Source: Bacteroidales bacterium (lineage in GTDB: Bacteria; Bacteroidota; Bacteroidia; Bacteroidales; UBA932). Taken from it: a stretch of DNA of 7,772 bases. A program made the translations under genes and the position numbers. The stretch lies in assembly GCA_017429885.1 (NCBI GenBank), contig JAFROA010000039.1, positions 1 through 7,772 on the forward strand, written 5' to 3'. Below the pieces are notes generated by a model. The model made no database searches and was not told where the DNA came from. It saw only the letters and a program-made list of their open reading frames with translations. Positions 1-5,143 of this stretch are shown here, piece after piece. Numbering within the stretch: position 1 is the stretch's first letter; each line of letters starts with the position of its first letter.

Positions 1-957
1 GAGAGGCTCCCCGCATCGCTGGAAGGCGTTATCCGTCAGCCGGTTTGGAACTTGGCACATCACTCTGCCGGGATCTCGGTGAGATTCCGCTCGGACTCTC
101 CGTCTATAAAGTTGCGGTGGGTGTCGTTCGGGCTTCACACAATGAACCACATGACCGACACGGGCACCCGCGGTCTTGACCTTTATACCCAGGACCCTGT
201 TGATGGTCATTGGAGGTTCGCCAGGAGCGCCAGGCCGCAAAAGGATACCTTGAACGATCTCACGGTCATTTCCGGAATGGAGCCCGTGATGAGGGAGTAT
301 ATCGTCTACTTTTCCCTTTATGAGGGTGTGAAAAAACTAGAGATAGGTGTTGAGGAAGGTTCAGTGATCGACCAGCCGGCTCTTGACAGCCCTCGCAAAG
401 GTTCTCCTATTGTGATGTATGGTACCAGCATTCTTCAGGGCGGGTGCGCTAACCGGCCTGGGATGGCATTCACGAATATCATATCCAGGGAACTTGATAG
501 GGAGGTTGTGAACCTCGGGTTCAGCGGAAACGCTCGCCTGGACTACGAGATCGCGGAGCTTATGGCCGCCGTAAAGGATCCTTCGCTTTTTGTCCTGGAC
601 AATGTGCCGAACTGCGAGGCTTCGTTGATTGACGAGAGGCAGGAGAAGTTCTTCCGGATAATCAGAGACGCACATCCGGACGTGCCGGTTATATTCATAG
701 AGAATCCTAATTATCCCCATGCGGTTTTCGACAAGGTGGCTGCTGCTGATATCGCTGCCAGAAACGCTTCTATGCGAGCGGTTTACGAGAAACTCAAGAA
801 GGCGGGGGAGAAGAAGATATATTACATCAAAGGGGACAAGATGCTTGGCCTTGACGGCGAGGCGACCGTTGACGGGGTCCATTTCACAGACCTCGGAATG
901 GTCCGTTACACCGAGTATGTACTTCCGACATTAAAGAAAGCACTCCGGAAAAAGTGA
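1..957 (+). CDS. SGNH/GDSL-type hydrolase, 5' end outside the window
   Basis: The frame is open from base 1, so the gene starts upstream; 318 residues are visible. The layout fits the two-part SGNH hydrolases common in Bacteroidota: an N-terminal beta-rich region carrying a GxDLY motif (GLDLY, bases 172-186), then an SGNH catalytic domain. In the catalytic part I see block I as YGTSI with the probable nucleophile Ser at 427-429 (Thr replaces the Asp of a classic GDS), block II as GFSGN (Asn at 529-531), a DNVPN stretch near 598-612, and block V as DGVHFTDLG with the Asp at 871-873 and His at 880-882. These are probably the catalytic residues of an esterase acting on acyl or acetyl groups, perhaps on carbohydrate; the substrate cannot be read from the sequence. 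The N-terminus is missing, so I cannot judge a signal peptide. The TTG at 52 is not a credible start. Two small genes follow closely on the same strand. Confidence 0.88.
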   Translation, partial: ERLPASLEGVIRQPVWNLAHHSAGISVRFRSDSPSIKLRWVSFGLHTMNHMTDTGTRGLDLYTQDPVDGHWRFARSARPQKDTLNDLTVISGMEPVMREYIVYFSLYEGVKKLEIGVEEGSVIDQPALDSPRKGSPIVMYGTSILQGGCANRPGMAFTNIISRELDREVVNLGFSGNARLDYEIAELMAAVKDPSLFVLDNVPNCEASLIDERQEKFFRIIRDAHPDVPVIFIENPNYPHAVFDKVAAADIAARNASMRAVYEKLKKAGEKKIYYIKGDKMLGLDGEATVDGVHFTDLGMVRYTEYVLPTLKKALRKK

Positions 958-973
958 CCGTTTTAAGGTTACT

Positions 974-1342
974 ATGCCTTTTTTTCTGATGAGTAAGACC
1001 TATCATACCAGGAAAGCGTTCGAACAGAGGATGAGGGAAATCCGTCAAGTTCGGGAGCGGCTTGCTGAGGAGAGTTCCGTCACTGTGCTTTCGTCGCTGA
1101 ATCAGTTTGATAAAGGCCTGACTGAGGCAAAGACAGATTTGTCCAGGCATCCTTCAGGTACAAGAGCCGCCGGTCTTCGACGGGCCCTGAGAGGAAGGAA
1201 GGCCGTGAAGGATTTCAGGGATCGTTTCGGAGTGGCGGAAGAGCGGAGTTCCCGCCTAAGGCGTCTCCGCAAAGCCGCCAAGCATTCCGCCCGGAGCCAG
1301 GCAAAGAAGGAGCTTTGGGGGTTAATACCACGAATAAGATAG
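974..1342 (+). CDS. Small, very basic hypothetical protein (122 aa)
   Basis: I do not recognise this protein. It is rich in Arg and Lys, has no Cys, a single Trp near the C-terminus, no membrane segment and no signal peptide, and much of it looks helical with charged heptad-like stretches (RKAFEQRMREIRQVRERLAE near the start). A nucleic-acid-binding or structural role is a guess from charge only. The ATG at 974 gives 122 residues; the in-frame ATG at 989 gives 117 residues and an N-terminus beginning MSKTYHT, which looks more natural because it removes a run of Pro and Phe. Neither has a Shine-Dalgarno. It follows the hydrolase gene by 16 nt (31 from the second start) and precedes the next small gene by 3 nt, which supports a shared transcript. 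The antisense strand also has open frames here, so coding status is likely but not certain. Confidence 0.5.
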   Translation: MPFFLMSKTYHTRKAFEQRMREIRQVRERLAEESSVTVLSSLNQFDKGLTEAKTDLSRHPSGTRAAGLRRALRGRKAVKDFRDRFGVAEERSSRLRRLRKAAKHSARSQAKKELWGLIPRIR

Positions 1343-1345
1343 ACT

Positions 1346-1537
1346 ATGAAAAAGAGGAATAAGCAAAGGAGACTCAGGATCACTGAGGATGATTATATTT
1401 TGGCGAACAGGCGTGCGGCAAGGGCGGAGGAAATTGAACTTCACGGCCGTCCCGTCTCATTCCGTAAGATGCTGCATAAGTCCAAGAAAACCTATAATCG
1501 TAAACGCCTGAAGGATTTCAAGTTGGAAGGTGAGTGA
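1346..1537 (+). CDS. Small basic hypothetical protein (63 aa)
   Basis: This encodes a 63-residue, strongly basic protein without Cys or membrane segment. The order is a basic N-terminus (MKKRNKQRRLR), an ITEDDYILANRRAARAEEIELHG stretch in two parts that looks helical, then a KSKKTYNRKR stretch near the C-terminus. It resembles short conserved hypotheticals I associate with Bacteroidota genomes and their mobile elements, but that is memory of a pattern, not an alignment, and no function is known to me. The ATG lies 3 nt after the stop of the preceding small gene, so the two are probably translated from one message. The next 200 nt are non-coding on this strand. Confidence 0.6.
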   Translation: MKKRNKQRRLRITEDDYILANRRAARAEEIELHGRPVSFRKMLHKSKKTYNRKRLKDFKLEGE

Positions 1538-1592
1538 CAGATGCTCGTGAAAGTTAGGTTTTTGTGGTGGGGCCCTTGCTGGTAAAAGTCGA

Positions 1593-1624
1593 TTTGCCCG
1601 GATTTGGAAAAAAACCTATCTTTA
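1593..1624 (+). promoter_or_regulatory. Bacteroidota-type promoter
   Basis: TTTG at 1593-1596 is followed after 20 nt by TATCTTTA at 1617-1624. The Bacteroidota housekeeping promoter is TTTG, 19-21 nt, TAnnTTTG, so only the last base of the -7 box differs. Transcription would begin near 1630. A second, poorer pair (TTTG 1603-1606 and TAATATTG 1630-1637) has a 23-nt gap and one mismatch. Short motifs such as these can occur by chance; the support is the correct spacing, the intergenic position and the hairpin located just downstream. Confidence 0.45.
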
Positions 1625-1629
1625 TGACA

Positions 1630-1706
1630 TAATATTGGATACCGCAGTACCCTGAGTCTGCACCGCGATAAAGGAGATCGTACCTATGTCGCGGTGTGGC
1701 TTTTTT
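1630..1706 (+). ncRNA. Possible ~75-nt small RNA or attenuated 5' leader
   Basis: The segment between the predicted start near 1630 and the T-tract at 1701-1706 would give a transcript of about 75 nt ending in a strong hairpin. A weak hairpin can form at 1637-1652 (TAC/GTA around a CGCA loop plus GG/CC). The ACCGC at 1641-1645 repeats the ACCGC at 1662-1666, and both could pair with GCGGT at 1691-1695, so an alternative fold exists, though the downstream copy gives the longer stem. It is not a tRNA and I cannot match it to a known riboswitch. Because the RhuM gene starts only 32 nt after the T-tract and has no visible promoter of its own, this may be a leader that controls it by read-through. 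Confidence 0.35.
1658..1706 (+). terminator. Intrinsic terminator-like hairpin upstream of the RhuM gene
   Basis: CACCGCGA (1661-1668) and TCGCGGTG (1689-1696) are perfect reverse complements, giving an 8-bp GC-rich stem that extends by two G-T wobbles and a C-G pair out to 1658/1699. The inner 20 nt can add an AGG/CCT pairing (1672-1674 with 1683-1685). Six Ts follow at 1701-1706, as in a factor-independent terminator for plus-strand transcription. It may end transcripts from the small-gene operon, from the promoter at 1593-1624, or both. The minus-strand reading lacks a T-tract. Confidence 0.7.
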
Positions 1707-1737
1707 ATAAGAACTGATTGAATAATAGAGAATTAAC

Positions 1738-2592
1738 ATGAAAAACGAGGAACTATTTACAGGAAGGGGAGAAATCGTTATTTTCAATCCAGATGAGAGT
1801 GTGAGACTTGATGTGAGGATAGAAGGTGAGACTGTTTGGTTAACCCAAGCACAGATGGGAGAGTTGTTTGGAGTTCGAAGACAAGCGATTACCAAACATT
1901 TGAAAAACCTATTCAAAGAAGGGGAACTTAAGGAGAATTCAGTATGTTCCATTTTGGAACACACTGCCGCTGATGGAAAACAATACAGCACTATGTTTTA
2001 TTCTTTGGATGCGATACTTTCAGTAGGGTATAGAGTCAATAGTAAAAATGCCACATTATTCCGTCGCTGGGCTAATACTGTCCTAAAAGAATATCTTCTT
2101 CGTGGATATGCGGTCAATCGAAGGTTGGAAGATTTGGAGAAGCGCACAACTGCAAATGAGGAGAAGATAGATTTCTTTGTAAGGATGTCGCTGCCACCCG
2201 TAGAAGGAATATTCTTCGAGGGGCAGATATTCGATGCCTATGTTTTCATGGCTAACTTAATAAAGCGAGCCGAGCATAGGATAATACTGATAGATAACTA
2301 TGTAGATGAAAGTGTTCTGGCGATTTTGGATAAGCGAAGTCAAGGAGTGAAGGCAACGATATACACCAGCGTCATTTCAGAAGTGTTGAGGTTGGATGTA
2401 GAACGACATGACCTGCAGTATCCATCAATGGAGATCAGGAGCATCAGAGGCGTTCACGACAGGTTTTTGATTGTCGACCATGAAGTATACCATATAGGAG
2501 CATCCCTCAAAGATTTGGGTAAGAAGTTGTTCGCTTTTTCAAAGATGAGCGAGGATTCATTGGCCAGTCTATTGTCTGTGATTGAGACATAG
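1738..2592 (+). CDS. RhuM-family DNA-binding protein with C-terminal PLD-like domain
   Basis: This 284-residue protein has two parts. Residues about 10-130 match the RhuM family (named for a Salmonella pathogenicity-island gene): a VWLTQAQMGELFGV stretch followed by ITKHLKNLF (33-59), which reads as a helix-turn-helix, then EGEL, ADGK, SLDAILSVGYRVNS and FRRWA. After a charged linker (130-147), residues about 155-270 resemble a phospholipase-D-like fold: a conserved FFEGQIFDAY, a hydrophobic IILIDNYVD strand, and H240-x-R242-x4-D247-x6-G254, which is the HKD motif with Arg in place of Lys. Only one such motif is present, so an active enzyme would need to dimerise, and the Lys-to-Arg change may reduce activity. 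There is no signal peptide or membrane segment, so it should be cytoplasmic. The role is unknown; sequence-specific DNA binding is inferred. Sampled GC is 37-43% against 53-55% in neighbours, suggesting transfer. A terminator-like hairpin precedes it, and it ends 8 nt from the convergent phosphatase gene. Confidence 0.88.
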   Translation: MKNEELFTGRGEIVIFNPDESVRLDVRIEGETVWLTQAQMGELFGVRRQAITKHLKNLFKEGELKENSVCSILEHTAADGKQYSTMFYSLDAILSVGYRVNSKNATLFRRWANTVLKEYLLRGYAVNRRLEDLEKRTTANEEKIDFFVRMSLPPVEGIFFEGQIFDAYVFMANLIKRAEHRIILIDNYVDESVLAILDKRSQGVKATIYTSVISEVLRLDVERHDLQYPSMEIRSIRGVHDRFLIVDHEVYHIGASLKDLGKKLFAFSKMSEDSLASLLSVIET

Positions 2593-2600
2593 GTGCGTCC

Positions 2601-3389
2601 TCACTTCAACATCTCCCTTAGAACTGCTTCGACTGACTCTGTTGTATCAGGAAATCTGCTCAGGATCTCCGGGGTGGCGTCACTCATGGCGATGGGGTAG
2701 CCGACCATGGCCAGCATTGGAGCGTCATTCTCATTGTCCCCAATTGCCATGCATTCGGACGGGTTGATTCCGAGGTGGCTCAACAAGGCTTCCATGGCGG
2801 TTGCCTTGTTGACGTCCTTAGGAGTCATATCCAGCCAATCAAAGCCGCTCGTCTGGACTGTGCAGATTGAGCCGTAGCGCTCTCTCCATGGTGTGACATC
2901 GGAAAGACCGCCCTCTTTGAACATGGACACTTTAAGAATAGGGTCCTTGATTTCTGAGAAGTCAGATATATTTTCGACATGAACCCTCACAGTGTCTCTC
3001 ATGTGATAAAAGAACCGTTCGTTTTTCGGGATCACGAATTGGGTCCAGGCCGTGCTGATGAGCAATTCCCCGTCTCCATTCTCAAGGATATCCAAGGACA
3101 ATTTCTCGGCCAGATTCCTTTCCAAAGCGGCTTCCAGAAGAATCTTCCCGTCTTTTATCACCAGGCAACCGTTCTCGCAGATGTACAAGATGTCATCCTT
3201 TATGGGCTCGAAAATGAGTCGTAGATTGGCATATTGCCGTCCGCTTGCCGCCACGAAAAGACCTCCCTTGTCAATCCAGCGGCGGATAAGGTCACAAGTT
3301 CCTTCCTTCAGGGCTTGAGTGCCAAGAGGGTGCAGCAAGGTACCGTCAAGGTCACTCGCTATCAGTCGTATGTTACTCGGAATGATCAA
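2601..3389 (-). CDS. Cof-type HAD-IIB family phosphatase
   Basis: This is a 262-residue cytoplasmic haloacid-dehalogenase phosphatase of the Cof/IIB type. All four HAD motifs are visible: DLDGT at residues 13-17 with nucleophile D13 and acid/base D15, Ser49 in ASGR, Lys195 in the DVNKATAM segment, and GDNEND at 217-222 binding Mg2+. The large cap between motifs II and III (about 85-185) is the IIB cap, and length is typical. Members dephosphorylate sugar phosphates, flavin or pyridoxal phosphates; the substrate cannot be assigned. The start is TTG at 3389-3387, inside a TTGA that overlaps the gltX stop codon by 4 nt; the first in-frame Met is residue 130, far past motif I, so TTG (or another non-ATG codon close by) must be used. 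Translational coupling to gltX is likely. It is the last gene of the minus-strand operon; I see no terminator after it. Confidence 0.9.
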   Translation of the reverse strand: MIIPSNIRLIASDLDGTLLHPLGTQALKEGTCDLIRRWIDKGGLFVAASGRQYANLRLIFEPIKDDILYICENGCLVIKDGKILLEAALERNLAEKLSLDILENGDGELLISTAWTQFVIPKNERFFYHMRDTVRVHVENISDFSEIKDPILKVSMFKEGGLSDVTPWRERYGSICTVQTSGFDWLDMTPKDVNKATAMEALLSHLGINPSECMAIGDNENDAPMLAMVGYPIAMSDATPEILSRFPDTTESVEAVLREMLK

Positions 3390-5131
3390 TTTCCAAGAGC
3401 GGAGACGGCGCTTTCAAGCCGAGCCGCAGTCTCTTTCTTCCCTATGCGGGCAACAATATCGGCTATACCCAGGCCGCTGGCGCTTCCCGCCAATGCCAGA
3501 CGGATGGCGTTCATTACCTTGCCCATGGGCCATTCATTGCCCTTGATGAACTCCTCGATACCCTTCTCGACTTCCTCCACGGTCCATTCTCCGGCAAATC
3601 CTTTGATAAAGTCCCCGACCTTCATGACCATCTCGACAATCTCCGGCTTCCAGAACTTGTCCACATCCTTGGCCAGGTAGGGCGCTGTCAGCGTATCATC
3701 ATAGACTTTCGCTCTAGGATCAACCGGGCGTTTCTGCTCAGCGGCTTGCTCCACAGCGGCTCCTGCCTTAATCCCGAACCTCTCGAAGTCGCGGGGTGCC
3801 ACGAACAAGTAGGAAGCTATTGTCCAGAAGTCACTTACGAATGTCGCACGTTCCTTTGTGAAGGCAACCACGCTCTGGACATATTCCTTTGTGAATATAT
3901 GTTTTTCCAGATCCCCGCCGGCCACATTGAATTCGGCTCCGGCAGTGAGAGCGCACTTGGGGCATTCAACGATATTAATCCCATGATCCTCGAGCACAGG
4001 TACCAATAAATCAGTGAGTTCCTCGTCGGATTTCATCCTAAGATACTCCCTGTTGTACCATTTTGCCTTCTCGGGATTGAACTTCGCGCCTGCCTTCTGC
4101 ACTTTGTCAAGCGAGAAAGCCTCGACAAGCTCTTCCATTGTGAACATCTCGCGGTCGTCTCCAGGATTCCATCCCAACATGGCGAGCATATTCACGAAAG
4201 CCTCGGGGAAATATCCGTCCTCGCGGTAGCCTCTTGAAGTCTCTCCCTCAGAGTTTGTCCATAGGAGAGGGAACACCGGGAACCCCATTTTATCCCCGTC
4301 TCTCTTGCTGAGCTTACCATTACCAATAGGCTTTAGCAGCAGGGACAAGTGTGCGAAGCGAGGCATTGTGTCCTCCCATCCGAAAGCTTTATAGAGCATA
4401 TAATGTAGGGGCAGGGAAGGAAGCCACTCTTCTCCTCGGATGACCTCGGATATCTCCATCAGGTGGTCATCGACGATGTTGGCGAGGTGATAGGTCGGAA
4501 GCTCATCAGCTCTTTTCCAAAGTACTTTGTCGTCCAAAGTGTCGGTGTTGACCTTAATATGTCCACGAATCAAGTCATCCATCCTCACGATAGTGTTGGA
4601 GGGCATCTTGAAACGGATGGTCCAGTCAGTTGTCTCTTCCAGGAGCCTGTCCACCTCTTCCTTGGGTAGGGTGAGGGAGTTGCGCATAGACATCCTCGAT
4701 ACCTGGTTGTAAATAAAGGTGTCCTTGGTTGCCTCCGCTTTTGCCCTGGCCTCCGCCAATTCCTCGGCCGAGTCGAAAGCATAGTAAGCGTATCCGTTCT
4801 CGATGAGCTGCTCGGCATATTTCCGGTATATTGGTTTGCGCTGGCTCTGCCTGTAAGGGGCGTGTGGGTGCCTCTCGGAAGGTGTTTCGACCACCTTGCC
4901 ATTCGAATCGACACCCTCATCCGGGATTATCCCACACCAATTCAAAGCTTCGATAATATATTCCTCAGCTCCCGGGACAAACCTGTTGGAATCAGTGTCC
5001 TCGATCCTAATAATGAAGTCTCCACCGTTTTGTTTAGCATATAAATAATTATACAGCGCTGTCCTGACTCCGCCCATGTGCAGCGGGCCTGTGGGGCTCG
5101 GCGCGAACCGTACTCTAGTCCTTCTTTCCAT
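3386..5131 (-). CDS. gltX: Glutamyl-tRNA synthetase
   Basis: GltX attaches glutamate to tRNA-Glu using ATP in the cytoplasm. The class I signature is clear: APSPTGPLHMGG at residues 10-21 contains the HIGH-type motif (HMGG, 18-21), and KLSKRDG (273-279) is the KMSKS-type loop. RIEDTD (42-47), APYRQSQR (91-98), and the YHLANIVDDHLM and EVIRGEEW segments (214-236) are standard for the catalytic core, and the helical anticodon-binding region follows. At 581 residues it is longer than the roughly 470-510 usual for bacterial GluRS. The extra length appears to sit near residues 72-90, near 387-410 (with a CPxC at 390-393) and near 451-495, judged from memory of the family. The ATG at 5131 lies 12 nt after the ftsZ stop with no Shine-Dalgarno; the 3' end overlaps the HAD gene by 4 nt. 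No second, glutaminyl-type motif distinguishes it from GlnRS-like enzymes; the HMGG form favours GluRS. Confidence 0.96.
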   Translation of the reverse strand: MERRTRVRFAPSPTGPLHMGGVRTALYNYLYAKQNGGDFIIRIEDTDSNRFVPGAEEYIIEALNWCGIIPDEGVDSNGKVVETPSERHPHAPYRQSQRKPIYRKYAEQLIENGYAYYAFDSAEELAEARAKAEATKDTFIYNQVSRMSMRNSLTLPKEEVDRLLEETTDWTIRFKMPSNTIVRMDDLIRGHIKVNTDTLDDKVLWKRADELPTYHLANIVDDHLMEISEVIRGEEWLPSLPLHYMLYKAFGWEDTMPRFAHLSLLLKPIGNGKLSKRDGDKMGFPVFPLLWTNSEGETSRGYREDGYFPEAFVNMLAMLGWNPGDDREMFTMEELVEAFSLDKVQKAGAKFNPEKAKWYNREYLRMKSDEELTDLLVPVLEDHGINIVECPKCALTAGAEFNVAGGDLEKHIFTKEYVQSVVAFTKERATFVSDFWTIASYLFVAPRDFERFGIKAGAAVEQAAEQKRPVDPRAKVYDDTLTAPYLAKDVDKFWKPEIVEMVMKVGDFIKGFAGEWTVEEVEKGIEEFIKGNEWPMGKVMNAIRLALAGSASGLGIADIVARIGKKETAARLESAVSALGN

Positions 5132-5143
5132 TTTAGTGGCTTG

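Larger units (their letters stand above)
1538..1737. other. Intergenic region with promoter and hairpin, no protein gene
   Basis: This 200-nt gap between the small basic gene and the RhuM gene carries no convincing coding sequence. It holds a promoter match (1593-1624), a possible transcribed segment from about 1630, and a hairpin with a T-tract (1658-1706), listed separately. From 1707 to 1737 the sequence is AT-rich and I find no second promoter box in it. A weak GAGT/GCTC inverted repeat lies near 1529-1545, too short to call a terminator for the upstream operon. Confidence 0.7.

Noticed and set aside
52..54. TTG as the start of the SGNH hydrolase
   Set aside because: The frame is open to base 1 and the residues before 52 read as protein, so the gene is simply cut by the window edge.
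361..882. 173-codon open frame antisense to the SGNH hydrolase
   Set aside because: It overlaps the catalytic motifs of a recognisable gene and shows no family features; GC-rich coding DNA often yields such antisense frames.
960..1540. A structured RNA gene such as RNase P RNA or tmRNA in place of the small basic genes
   Set aside because: I looked for their conserved core sequences and found none; two adjacent frames with sensible protein sequences explain the stretch better.
1637..1700. tRNA or known riboswitch in the RhuM leader
   Set aside because: The predicted transcript is tRNA-sized, but no cloverleaf, T-loop GTTCRA sequence or CCA end can be formed, and no riboswitch core is recognisable.
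1554..1991. 145-codon minus-strand frame across the intergenic region and RhuM 5' end
   Set aside because: It runs antisense through the promoter, hairpin and the RhuM helix-turn-helix region and its translation has no recognisable features.
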